From positions 62,001-126,000 of the forward strand of contig NZ_BDDT01000009.1 of assembly GCF_001661495.1 (NCBI RefSeq): a DNA stretch of 64,000 bases, given 5' to 3'. Origin of the DNA: Pseudoalteromonas prydzensis (lineage in GTDB: Bacteria > Pseudomonadota > Gammaproteobacteria > Enterobacterales > Alteromonadaceae). The position numbers were made by a program, and so were the translations under genes. Positions 8,519 to 16,960 of the stretch are shown here, piece after piece. Below the pieces are notes generated by a model that saw only the letters and a list, made by a program, of their open reading frames with translations, was not told the origin of the DNA and ran no database searches. Numbering within the stretch: position 1 is the stretch's first letter; the number at the start of each line of letters is the position of its first letter.

Positions 8519-9757
8519 TTAACGATATAGAGGCTGCCATGCACACGTGCGGTAGCCATTACGTTCAAAGTAGAAGCGGTTACAGTTATCATCATAGTTA
8601 CTATTACCTACGTCGATACGATGCCCACTGATGTACTGATTATGCAGTGACACCTGCTGGCCGTTATATAGCAACGTGAAATGTACATGCGGGCCTGACG
8701 ATTGCCCGCCTTCACATAATGCTTGATTATAGCTATTAGCATAGCGACCAAGCCATGCGCCAGGTTGTACATAATCGCCACTGTTATATTGCAGATTAGA
8801 CATATGATAATAATTGGTTGAATAACCACTAGAATGAGTTACGCGGATATTACACGATGAAAAACGTGTCACTGTACCGCCATGAGCCGCTTGCACATAG
8901 GGCGTATTACTGCCCCAGTTACCTGAACCATTGTTAAAATCAAGTGATGAATATGGATAACCAGAGCCTGTATTTGAATGAGCACCACCGCTATACCAGT
9001 AACCAGATGGCCAAGGTAAATTCATAGAAAAGCTGGCAGCAACGAATTGTTGTTCAGCACTTTGCACTGTGCTTTTTGATGAGCGTTCTAACTGCGCACT
9101 ACTTTCGGGAAATAAACGATCAAAAGTGGCCAAAAAAACGGTTAAATCGTCATTAGAGTGATTAACGATATCCTGATCCACTGCCAATTTATTACGTTTT
9201 TTAAATACACTAACCAAGGCCGCAGTTGCTGCAGTGCTGCTATTACTACTCGCCTGATTAGATATAGCTGTACTTGTATATTTTGATGTTGTTGCCGTCA
9301 CTTGACTATCTTGCCACTGTTTGTAAGCATAAAACCGCTGGCTTAATTTTGTTACTAGATCTTCTACTTGCGCGTCAAAACCCTGCTCATCAGATAAACC
9401 TATTAACGGAGCTGCGAAATCAGCATCAGGGTTAGACAGCAAACCACTTTGCTGCTCAATCAAGGCTAGAATGATTTTCGGGTTAATACTGGTGTAACCT
9501 GCCCAATGCAAAATAAGCTCTTTTTTATCTTCTAGTGCAGGGGCATGTAGAGCAAAAAAATTATCCCAATCTTTATTCAATAATTCATTATTGAATACAA
9601 ACTGAGTATCATCAACAACCAGTAAAGCATTTAATTTTAGTGATTCAATAGACTGAGCTGTAAACGAAAAATCATCGTGCTTATGCCCTTCAGCAAACAC
9701 CACAGGTGACACACCTAAGGCACTTGCTAATGCAATATTAATTATATTATTTTTCAT
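8519..9757 (-). CDS. Secreted LasA/pseudoalterin-type M23 metalloprotease
   Basis: Pre-pro-protease of 412 aa: signal peptide (1-22), propeptide (to about 237) and a C-terminal M23 domain. The mature part is very like Pseudomonas LasA and Pseudoalteromonas pseudoalterin, with GGAHSNTGSGYPYSSLDF, TNYYHM, ALCEGG, GPHVHF and a cysteine near the end (YRTCAWQPLY). Putative zinc ligands H260, D273 and H359 and catalytic H318 and H357 keep exactly the LasA spacing (H23, D36, H81, H120, H122). Known relatives cut glycine-rich peptides (staphylococcal cross-bridges, elastin), so the likely role is lysis of Gram-positive cells or degradation of elastin-like protein. The ribosome site lies in a potential hairpin. 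Confidence 0.9.
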   Translation of the reverse strand: MKNNIINIALASALGVSPVVFAEGHKHDDFSFTAQSIESLKLNALLVVDDTQFVFNNELLNKDWDNFFALHAPALEDKKELILHWAGYTSINPKIILALIEQQSGLLSNPDADFAAPLIGLSDEQGFDAQVEDLVTKLSQRFYAYKQWQDSQVTATTSKYTSTAISNQASSNSSTAATAALVSVFKKRNKLAVDQDIVNHSNDDLTVFLATFDRLFPESSAQLERSSKSTVQSAEQQFVAASFSMNLPWPSGYWYSGGAHSNTGSGYPYSSLDFNNGSGNWGSNTPYVQAAHGGTVTRFSSCNIRVTHSSGYSTNYYHMSNLQYNSGDYVQPGAWLGRYANSYNQALCEGGQSSGPHVHFTLLYNGQQVSLHNQYISGHRIDVGNSNYDDNCNRFYFERNGYRTCAWQPLYR

Positions 9758-9803
9758 CTTTTGTTCCTTTTCCAGAGTAAAAATCCCTAACTGGGAACAA
9801 AAG
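9758..9803 (-). promoter_or_regulatory. 5' leader hairpin covering the ribosome site of the M23 protease gene
   Basis: On the mRNA strand CTTTTGTTCC (9803-9794) can pair with GGAACAAAAG (9767-9758), a perfect 10-bp stem with a 26-nt loop. The second arm contains most of the AAAAGGAAC ribosome site and ends directly at the ATG. When formed, it would hide the start region. Confidence 0.55.
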
Positions 9804-9969
9804 GTATAGCATCAAGGTTAAAATTATGTTAATAAAATGTTTTTATGCTTGCATAAATATATTTTATGTACCTGATATAGTGCAGCCTGTAGCGAGTTTT
9901 CTTAGCTATAAACAAAATGTACAAAATGCACACAATTATTAATTGCAAAAAATCATGCAAAGGTTTCAA

Positions 9970-12879
9970 CTACCCAACAGTAAATGTTTCAGCAGATGTT
10001 ACCTCCACCCTATTTCGACCATTACTTTTTGCTTTATATAATGCCTGATCTGCTTGCGCTAGTAACCGATCATAATCATTAACAGTCAATGAGTCTGCTA
10101 CACCAAAGCTAACCGTAACAGTTAGCCCACTGGCAATATTTGAGAAATCGTAGTTTGCAATTTCCTGGCGTAGCTCTTCACACAATTGCGCGGCTTGTTG
10201 CGCAGTTTTATTAGGGAATAGTAACGTAAATTCCTCACCACCCCAGCGAGCGACAAGACTCGCGTCATTCTCACCACACTGGCTTAACAGGTGAGCAACG
10301 ACACAAATTACCCGATCGCCAATAATATGTGACCAGCCATCATTAATTCGTTTGAAATGATCGATATCCATAATCGCAATAGCCAAAGGTAAAGCTTGCT
10401 GTTTAAAGTCGGTAAAGTTATCAGCTAACCAGCTATCAAAAGCACGACGATTTGGTAAATCCGTCAACTGGTCATGAGTTGCTTGATGCGCAAATGCATC
10501 CGTTTGTTGTTGTAAGTCTCTGGTTTGTTGCTCAACACGAATAGTGAGCTGTTTTTCAATGTTTTTATAATGATAAAGACGATATTGATACACGCCGTAT
10601 GCAAGCACTAGTAACGAAAAAAACATCACCAGTTTGAAGCTTGTTTTTTGCCAAAAATATGACTGAATAACAAAGTTAACGGTTTTATAATTATCTTGCC
10701 ACGGACTATTTGGGTATCCCGCTCTTACCATAAAAGTGTATTTACCCGGCGCAAGGTTTGTATATTCTGTAATTGTTAAGCGCTGACGATTAACCCATTC
10801 ATTATTATAACCCAGTAATTTTGTTTGGAAATTGAGTCTCTGCGGCATAATAAAACTCAAGCCAGCATAATGAAATGATAACCGCGACGTACTTGGCGGT
10901 AAAAATAAGACTTCTTCGTCGTATAATAAGGGGGTATTTTTACCATCAACGTATAAATTTTCAATGACTGTTGGCAGTGATATTTGCGTGGTTTTTTTTA
11001 TACGCTCAGGGATAACTGTACTGGCACCTTGCGAAGTCGCAAACCAAATACTGCCGTCGTTATGTAGTGTTGCAGCTGGGTTAGAACCACCATTGGCCTG
11101 GGCGCTAAGCATACCATCACCTTCATCATAGAGCTGGTACTGTAATTTTTGGCCCCTCGTGTTGATTGGATCATCTAAAAAATCATTCACTTGTTGCTGC
11201 TTAACTTGAATAATACCGCGGTTACTCGACAGCCAAAACAAGTCGCTTTGCGCCACTAACTGAAAGAGCTTATCAACCGGTAAGCCTTGCTCACGGCCCA
11301 ACATAGCAATATCGCCCGTGATAACATTAAAGCGAATTAAACCTCTGTCTGTGGTCATCCACATAAAATCTTGTTGAGCGTAAAAACCAAATGCATATTT
11401 TGCATTAAATTGTTTAGGAAATGCCTGCCCTTTAAATTCTCCAAGCGCGCTATTAAACATGGCAACACCTACACCTGTGCCAACCCAAATATTGCCATGG
11501 CTATCAAGAGCAAGCGCCATAATAAAATCACCTGGTAGCCCTTGCTTGGTTGTAAATTGAGTTAATGAACCATCAGCATCGATACGTGTTAAGCCTGCAG
11601 CAGAGCCGACCCATAAGCGCTGTTCATTATCAAACAAAAGAGCTCTAACTTCGTTACTAAGCAAACCATTATCACGATTAATGACTGGGTAGATTTTTTT
11701 ATCAATAACGCGCATTAAACCGCTGGTATAAGTACCAACCCACACATTGCCTTGATTATCTTCAGCTAAGCTGAGAATGGATAAAGGATCCTGATCAAAT
11801 GCGGGTTTTATCAGCTCAACTTTATCATTAATAATACGATTTAAGCCTAAACTACTGCCCACCCACATACTGCCATCTGCGCGAGACAGCACACTGCGTA
11901 CATAGTCCCCGTTGAGCCCGCGTTTTTTTGTCCATGACGAAAAAGGCGCTTCCCGTAATCGATAGACACCGCCGTTGGTGCCAACCCAGATACTTTTTTC
12001 ACGATCTTGCATTAACGATAAAATACGATTTGCCGGCAAACCAGCCTCGGCATCCAGTTGCTCTAAGCCTATTTCACTGAGCCTAAATAGGCCTTTATTT
12101 ATCGTACCAAACCAAATGTCATCATGATCATCTTGTAACAAGCTAGAAATAGACTCCCCATCAAGTTGATGGATGCTTTCAAACATATCACCCACTAATC
12201 GCCACGCACCTTTTTCACCAGCGACAATAAGTTGGCCTTGCTTAGTTAATAATAAAGAGTAAATAGAATTATTCGGTAACCCGCTATTTGCTGTGACTAA
12301 CTGTGCTATTTTATTTTCAATTCGATACAAGCCATCACTGGTAGCGGCCCAAATCAAACCATTGTCATCTTCAACTAATCTATATGCGCTTAGATTGACT
12401 AAAACCTGATGTTCAGGCCCATTATCAAACTCACGATATGTCACCCCTTCGCCTTCAAGTGCTAACCACATTTCACCAGTGCGCGTTTTTAATATGTAAT
12501 TGACCATCGCTGACGCATCATTTTGCGCAATCCACTGTCGCTCTTTTAAATGACCAACACCACCGCGTGCACCTGAAATATACAAACTGCCATCAGCTTG
12601 GGGGGCTAGGCTGCGTAAACCAGAATCAGGTAAACCAGTTATTTCTGAGCGAGTAAATAACTTAAATTCACGCCCATTAAAACGGGCTAGCCCTTCCCAA
12701 GTCGCAATCCACACATAGCCATCGTTGGTTTGTGCAACACTATTAATACTATTGTGAGGTAAACCTGAGCGGGTATTCCATGTTTCAGCGAAATAATCAT
12801 TAAGAGGTAAACGAGTTTGTTCAGCAGCCAGGCTACTGAACATAACAAAAATGAAAAAGCAAAGACCTGAACGAATCAT
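9970..12879 (-). CDS. Periplasmic propeller sensor diguanylate cyclase (Reg_prop, Y_Y_Y, GGDEF)
   Basis: A 969-aa membrane sensor that should make cyclic di-GMP. Order: signal sequence (1-18), two seven-bladed-type propellers made of Reg_prop repeats (WIATWEGLARF, WAATSDGLYRI, VWVGTNGGVYRL and similar; ~25-640), a Y_Y_Y immunoglobulin-like domain (~670-745, ending LAPGKYTFMVRAGYPNSPW), one transmembrane helix (~755-775), a short coiled coil, and GGDEF. The active motif GGEEF is at 880-884. The inhibitory RxxD I-site is absent (NDAS at that place), so product inhibition there is unlikely. Such propeller sensors usually detect sugars or polysaccharides in the periplasm. There is no histidine kinase, unlike Bacteroidetes hybrid sensors. 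The ligand is unknown. Confidence 0.92.
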   Translation of the reverse strand: MIRSGLCFFIFVMFSSLAAEQTRLPLNDYFAETWNTRSGLPHNSINSVAQTNDGYVWIATWEGLARFNGREFKLFTRSEITGLPDSGLRSLAPQADGSLYISGARGGVGHLKERQWIAQNDASAMVNYILKTRTGEMWLALEGEGVTYREFDNGPEHQVLVNLSAYRLVEDDNGLIWAATSDGLYRIENKIAQLVTANSGLPNNSIYSLLLTKQGQLIVAGEKGAWRLVGDMFESIHQLDGESISSLLQDDHDDIWFGTINKGLFRLSEIGLEQLDAEAGLPANRILSLMQDREKSIWVGTNGGVYRLREAPFSSWTKKRGLNGDYVRSVLSRADGSMWVGSSLGLNRIINDKVELIKPAFDQDPLSILSLAEDNQGNVWVGTYTSGLMRVIDKKIYPVINRDNGLLSNEVRALLFDNEQRLWVGSAAGLTRIDADGSLTQFTTKQGLPGDFIMALALDSHGNIWVGTGVGVAMFNSALGEFKGQAFPKQFNAKYAFGFYAQQDFMWMTTDRGLIRFNVITGDIAMLGREQGLPVDKLFQLVAQSDLFWLSSNRGIIQVKQQQVNDFLDDPINTRGQKLQYQLYDEGDGMLSAQANGGSNPAATLHNDGSIWFATSQGASTVIPERIKKTTQISLPTVIENLYVDGKNTPLLYDEEVLFLPPSTSRLSFHYAGLSFIMPQRLNFQTKLLGYNNEWVNRQRLTITEYTNLAPGKYTFMVRAGYPNSPWQDNYKTVNFVIQSYFWQKTSFKLVMFFSLLVLAYGVYQYRLYHYKNIEKQLTIRVEQQTRDLQQQTDAFAHQATHDQLTDLPNRRAFDSWLADNFTDFKQQALPLAIAIMDIDHFKRINDGWSHIIGDRVICVVAHLLSQCGENDASLVARWGGEEFTLLFPNKTAQQAAQLCEELRQEIANYDFSNIASGLTVTVSFGVADSLTVNDYDRLLAQADQALYKAKSNGRNRVEVTSAETFTVG

Positions 12880-13064
12880 TACACTAAACGCCTTTGTAAT
12901 TATGGCGGGCTAACAACTTAGCACTAACACAAACTAAATTAATAATGATTTATTAGTAGTTAATTATCATTATATTTCACTATTCGGTAATTATACTAAC
13001 ATAGTCTTAATTTTATTTTCATTAACTAAATAACACAATTTGTTTACGTCTAAACTAAACGGCT

Positions 13065-13700
13065 CTAAACACAAAAATCATCAATACAGCGTTGCAGTTG
13101 TTCAATAAACTTAGCCACATGCAATCCATCCATTAAGGCATGATGCACATCTATAGAAAACGGCATTTTCCCCGTTTTAGCATTAAACTTACCAAACACT
13201 AGTTTAGGAATACCAAAATTATCACTTTGGCTAAAGGCATGCGAGAAACTCATAAAATCCAACCATGGTAGTACTGAAATATGCAGCAAGTCGGCCTGTC
13301 CCTCAGTGCATGCAAACGCTTCGGAAAATAAGGGTTGTTGTTTTGTTGCCAGACTCACAGCACGTGCATGAACTTGAAAATCAGCAAAGCTTTGCTTTGG
13401 TAACAAATAACTAAAGCGAAAAGTATCATCATCGGCAAGTTCAACCACACTGGCTCGTTGCGCTGTTAATTGCCAAGGCATGTTATCTATGATGCGCAAC
13501 AACATTGGCTGATAAGCATTACTCGCCTGTAGCGCTGCATAAATATACGCATGAAAAAATGAATATTGTTGTGCCTTACAGTACTGATAAAGTGCTGCCA
13601 TATCGAGCTGTACACAAACATTAAAATAAGGTTGGGTAAACTCTTTAAACAAAGAGAAATGTTGTTGGCGAGGCCAAGAAGTTAAATCTATTGGAGTCAT
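13065..13700 (-). CDS. Chloramphenicol acetyltransferase-like (CAT) acetyltransferase
   Basis: A 211-aa protein of the classical trimeric CAT fold. The catalytic motif HxxxDG is present as HHALMDG, with H187 the likely base and D191 structural. N-terminal FKEFTQPYFNVCVQLD and SFFHAYIYAALQASN match CAT architecture. It lacks some usual CAT residues (HHAVCDG is HHALMDG), so it may acetylate another alcohol or amine. It follows the leucine dehydrogenase gene by 125 bp, separated by hairpins, and no mobile element is near. I treat it as a chromosomal CAT-like enzyme; a resistance role is not shown by sequence. Confidence 0.82.
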   Translation of the reverse strand: MTPIDLTSWPRQQHFSLFKEFTQPYFNVCVQLDMAALYQYCKAQQYSFFHAYIYAALQASNAYQPMLLRIIDNMPWQLTAQRASVVELADDDTFRFSYLLPKQSFADFQVHARAVSLATKQQPLFSEAFACTEGQADLLHISVLPWLDFMSFSHAFSQSDNFGIPKLVFGKFNAKTGKMPFSIDVHHALMDGLHVAKFIEQLQRCIDDFCV

Positions 13701-13760
13701 TATTTTAAAATTAAACAGCTTAGGGTAAGCGTATCGTGAGGGATTTATTGGGTAAAGTAA

Positions 13761-13818
13761 AGGCGTGCAATTGCACGCCTATATACCAATCGGCTTAAAT
13801 ACTTAACACGATTGGTAT
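13761..13818. repeat. Two adjacent inverted repeats
   Basis: First, a perfect 20-bp palindrome AGGCGTGCAATTGCACGCCT (13761-13780). Second, ATACCAATCG (13783-13792) and CGATTGGTAT (13809-13818) around a 16-nt loop. They lie between the leucine dehydrogenase and CAT-like genes and probably end or stabilise the upstream transcript. ATACCAAT-type hairpins are, to my recollection, frequent between Pseudoalteromonas genes. Confidence 0.65.
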
Positions 13819-13825
13819 TCGGCTA

Positions 13826-14866
13826 TTATAAACCGTTTTTGATGATCTCTTGTGCTAGCTCATCGGCAATTAAATGCGTTGATTTTTGCTCTTTTTCACT
13901 GCGTGCAAAAATTTCAGTTAGAGTAGCATAAATCCCTTCAACATGTTTATTTGACGCTTCAACAGAGTAACCTTCTGGCGCAGTTTCATAATAAACATTA
14001 ATAATACCGCCAGCGTTGATCACATAGTCTGGGGCATACAAAATGCCTTTTTCACGAATAATTTCACCGTGACGCGACTCTGCTAATTGGTTGTTCGCAC
14101 ACCCTGCAATAATAGTCGCTTTAATACGAGGGATCGTTGCATCATTAATTGTTGCGCCCAATGCACACGGTGCATACACGTCTACATCAAGGTCATATAT
14201 TTCATCAATGCTCACCGCAGTTGCTGCAAAATCATTTACAACACGGTCAATCGCGACTTGATTGATATCAGTAACAAACAAAGTTGCACCGGCTTCATGT
14301 AAATGTTTACATAAACCATAAGCAACGGCACCTAAACCTTGCACGGCGACTTTAATACCGGTTAGGTCCTGATGGCCACGTTGATGCTGTAAAGCAGCTT
14401 TAATACCTAAAAATGTGCCGTAGGCAGTAAAAGGTGATGGATTGCCACTTTTACCTTCAAGGCCTAATACGTAGTTGGTTTCTTTATTCATAATGGCAAC
14501 ATCATCACAAGTGATATTAACATCTTCGGCTGAATAATAGCTGCCATTTAAACGTTCTAATTGACGCCCAAAGGCACGGAATAACTGCTCTGATTTAATC
14601 TCTTTTGCATTACCGATGATCACTGACTTACCACCACCAAAAGGCAGGCGTGCTACTGCATTTTTATAGGTCATACCTTTTGATAAACGCAGCGCATCTA
14701 CTACTGCGTCGTCGTCACTGGCATAATCCCACATTCTGCATCCGCCTACAGCTGGGCCTAGGTTAGTATTATGAACGGCAATAATTGCTCGAAGGCCTGA
14801 TTCTTTATCTGCACAAAAAACCACTTGTTCGTGGTTATCAAAGTCAACTTGATTAAACACAGCCAC
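13826..14866 (-). CDS. ldh: Leucine (branched-chain amino acid) dehydrogenase
   Basis: NAD-dependent oxidative deaminase of leucine, valine and isoleucine to 2-oxoacids; first step of branched-chain catabolism or last step of synthesis. The 346-aa length and motifs match the family: GPAVGGCRMW, substrate lysine K68 (MTYKNA), catalytic K80 in PFGGGKSVIIG, and the Rossmann string VQGLGAVAYGLCKHLHEAGA. The start is GTG with GGAG nine bases upstream. A TTTACGT/ACGTAAA palindrome about 230 bp upstream resembles the LiuR operator, which fits induction during branched-chain amino acid use. Confidence 0.95.
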   Translation of the reverse strand: MAVFNQVDFDNHEQVVFCADKESGLRAIIAVHNTNLGPAVGGCRMWDYASDDDAVVDALRLSKGMTYKNAVARLPFGGGKSVIIGNAKEIKSEQLFRAFGRQLERLNGSYYSAEDVNITCDDVAIMNKETNYVLGLEGKSGNPSPFTAYGTFLGIKAALQHQRGHQDLTGIKVAVQGLGAVAYGLCKHLHEAGATLFVTDINQVAIDRVVNDFAATAVSIDEIYDLDVDVYAPCALGATINDATIPRIKATIIAGCANNQLAESRHGEIIREKGILYAPDYVINAGGIINVYYETAPEGYSVEASNKHVEGIYATLTEIFARSEKEQKSTHLIADELAQEIIKNGL

Positions 14867-15094
14867 TTTATCTTACTCCGAAATTTGTAACCCGTGAGAG
14901 GGTATGCACGCTGAAATTGCCGAGACTTTATCACTTCAAATTGCGCCTTACCACTATATGAGATGATAAAACTAATCAAAATAACGAAACATCATAAAAA
15001 AATGAAATAAAGCCAATAACCAGCATATTTAATTCATAAAAAGTACGGCATACAAAATATAAATGCAGAATAAATGAAAAACCATCATCATAGC

Positions 15095-15110
15095 TTTACG
15101 TGAACGTAAA
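15095..15110. promoter_or_regulatory. LiuR-like operator
   Basis: Palindrome TTTACGT-GA-ACGTAAA, two perfect 7-bp half-sites with a 2-bp centre. From memory this matches the binding pattern of LiuR, the MerR-type regulator of branched-chain amino acid breakdown in Alteromonadales. The downstream minus-strand gene is leucine dehydrogenase, a logical target. Confidence 0.6.
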
Positions 15111-15209
15111 AGGCAAGTTTAGTGTAAAGTAAATATTACAACCAGAAAATCGATACTATATGTTTAAATAGAGTGAGTTATGTAGAGGTTTGCGGAAATT
15201 ATTAAAACT

Positions 15210-15252
15210 GGTCAGATCTGACCGGCGGTATTTAACATTTGCTAAATACCGC
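15210..15252 (-). terminator. Tandem hairpins downstream of the fumarase gene
   Basis: Reading on the minus strand after the fumarase stop: GCGGTATTTA / TAAATACCGC with an 8-nt loop (15252-15225), then the perfect 14-bp palindrome GGTCAGATCTGACC (15223-15210) followed by AGTTTTAATAATTT. The second with its T-rich tail is a plausible intrinsic terminator; the first may protect the 3' end. Confidence 0.6.
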
Positions 15253-15269
15253 ACAGAATCAGCGACGGA

Positions 15270-16796
15270 TTATTTTAACTTACCGTCTAGCTCTTCAATT
15301 TTAGCTTTCCAAATCGCAGGGCCTTGCGTATGCGCATTGGCGCCTTCGCTATCAACTGCAACGGTAACTGGCATATCTTCTACTTCAAACTCGTAGATAG
15401 CTTCCATACCTAAGTCTTCAAACGCCACAACGCGGGCTTTCTTGATAGCTTTAGATACTAAGTATGCTGCACCACCCACTGCCATCAAATACACTGACTT
15501 ATTGTTTTTGATAGATTCTACAGTTGCTGGACCACGCTCTGCTTTACCAATCATACCAATGATGCCGGTTTTCTCTAACATCATGTCAGTAAATTTATCC
15601 ATACGGGTAGCCGTTGTAGGGCCTGCTGGGCCTACCGCTTCATCACGTACCGCGTCAACTGGGCCAACGTAGTAGATAAATTTATTATCAAAATCAACGC
15701 CCTCTGGTAAACCTTCGCCTGAGTTGATCATATCTTGTAAACGTTTATGCGCCGCATCACGGCCAGTTAAAATAGTGCCTGACAATAATACTGTCTCGCC
15801 CATTTTCCATTCACGGGTATCTTCTTTGGTTAACGTATTTAAATTAACACGACGTGTGCCTTCACCTACCTCAAACGTTACTTCTGGCCAATCTTCAAGT
15901 TTTGGCGCTTTTAAGTTCGCAGGGCCTGAACCATCAAGGGTAAAGTGAACATGGCGAGTCGCTGCACAATTAGGGATCATTACCACAGGTTTTGATGCTG
16001 CGTGAGTCGGCGCAGTTTTGATTTTCACATCAACGACCGTAGTTAAACCACCGAGGCCTTGTGCACCAATGCCCAGTTTGTTTGCACGTTCAAAAATATC
16101 TAAACGTAATTTTTCTTCCGTAGTTTCGGCGCCACGTTCCATAAGCTCATGGATATCAACAGGATCCATTAGTGATTCTTTTGCAAGCACCGCTGCTTTT
16201 TCAGCTGTACCACCAATACCTATTCCCAACATGCCCGGTGGACACCAACCAGCGCCCATCGTCGGTAAAGTTTTTTCAACCCATGCTGCTACGTCATCAG
16301 ATGGGTTTAGCATCACCATCTTGGTTTTATTTTCAGAGCCGCCGCCTTTAGCTGCCACCATGACTTCAACTTCGCCGCCGGCCACTAAATCAATGTGAAC
16401 TACAGATGGCGTGTTGTCTTTGGTGTTTTTACGTGTACCAGCAGGATCTGCAACAATCGATGCACGTAAAGGGTTATCTGGGTTCAAATAAGCACGACGC
16501 GTTCCTTCATCAACCATTTGTTGTACGGTTAAATCTGTTTTATCCCACTTCACATCCATACCAACTTTTACAAAGCAGGTGATAATGCCAGTGTCTTGGC
16601 ATAGTGGACGCTTACCTTCAGCCGACATACGCGAGTTAATTAGAATTTGCGCGATGGCATCTTTCGCTGCTTTACTTTGCTCTTTGTTATAGGCTTTTTC
16701 GAGTGCTTGTACAAAATCAAGTGGGTGATAAAACGAAATATATTGCAGAGCATCTTCAATGCTATCAATAAAGTCTTGCTGACGAATTGTACTCAT
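15270..16796 (-). CDS. fumA: Class I fumarate hydratase (iron-sulfur, single polypeptide)
   Basis: Oxygen-sensitive 4Fe-4S fumarase that converts fumarate to malate in the TCA cycle. The 508 residues contain fused alpha and beta domains. Cluster cysteines are C66 (RPLCQDTG), C185 (GAGWCPPGMLG) and C277 (IPNCAATRH). The C-terminal part ends with FEVEDMPVTVAVDSEGANAH, typical of the beta domain. The start has AAGGAA upstream. A palindrome TTACGT-N8-ACGTAA lies 21-40 bp upstream of the start and encloses TATAAA. FumA versus FumB cannot be told apart by eye; the symbol is given loosely. Confidence 0.93.
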   Translation of the reverse strand: MSTIRQQDFIDSIEDALQYISFYHPLDFVQALEKAYNKEQSKAAKDAIAQILINSRMSAEGKRPLCQDTGIITCFVKVGMDVKWDKTDLTVQQMVDEGTRRAYLNPDNPLRASIVADPAGTRKNTKDNTPSVVHIDLVAGGEVEVMVAAKGGGSENKTKMVMLNPSDDVAAWVEKTLPTMGAGWCPPGMLGIGIGGTAEKAAVLAKESLMDPVDIHELMERGAETTEEKLRLDIFERANKLGIGAQGLGGLTTVVDVKIKTAPTHAASKPVVMIPNCAATRHVHFTLDGSGPANLKAPKLEDWPEVTFEVGEGTRRVNLNTLTKEDTREWKMGETVLLSGTILTGRDAAHKRLQDMINSGEGLPEGVDFDNKFIYYVGPVDAVRDEAVGPAGPTTATRMDKFTDMMLEKTGIIGMIGKAERGPATVESIKNNKSVYLMAVGGAAYLVSKAIKKARVVAFEDLGMEAIYEFEVEDMPVTVAVDSEGANAHTQGPAIWKAKIEELDGKLK

Positions 16797-16816
16797 AGGG
16801 GTTCCTTAAGTTACCT

Positions 16817-16836
16817 TTACGTATTTATACACGTAA
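16817..16836. promoter_or_regulatory. Inverted repeat at the fumarase promoter
   Basis: TTACGT (16817-16822) and ACGTAA (16831-16836) separated by 8 bp. On the minus strand the spacer reads GTATAAAT, a possible -10 element. The half-sites resemble those of the LiuR-like site at 15095 but the spacing differs. Confidence 0.4.
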
Positions 16837-16960
16837 CATAAATCAAACCGTGACGGTGGTTTGTAACAGCCTTTGTTATTCACTAAACGCTGCCAAAAAA
16901 TTTTAACTTATGATACCCTCCCAGCCCGTTTCGAGCCAGTTTTTCAGGGTAAAAAAATAG

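Larger units (their letters stand above)
14867..15269. other. 403-bp gene-free region upstream of leucine dehydrogenase and downstream of fumarase
   Basis: No plausible gene. It holds the LiuR-like palindrome (15095-15110) near its middle and two hairpins at the fumarase end (15210-15252). The rest is AT-rich and probably contains the long leader and promoter of the leucine dehydrogenase gene; I could not fix a promoter. Confidence 0.6.

Noticed and set aside
12950..12990. Fur box upstream of the diguanylate cyclase gene
   Set aside because: Only a partial GATAAT-like match in an AT-rich stretch, and no iron gene nearby.
13065..13700. Acquired chloramphenicol resistance cassette
   Set aside because: No integron, IS or composition change; the sequence alone supports only a CAT-like enzyme.
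15442..16398. Several open frames antisense to the fumarase gene
   Set aside because: They are Ser/Pro/Thr-rich shadows of a strongly coding gene with no ribosome sites or family motifs.
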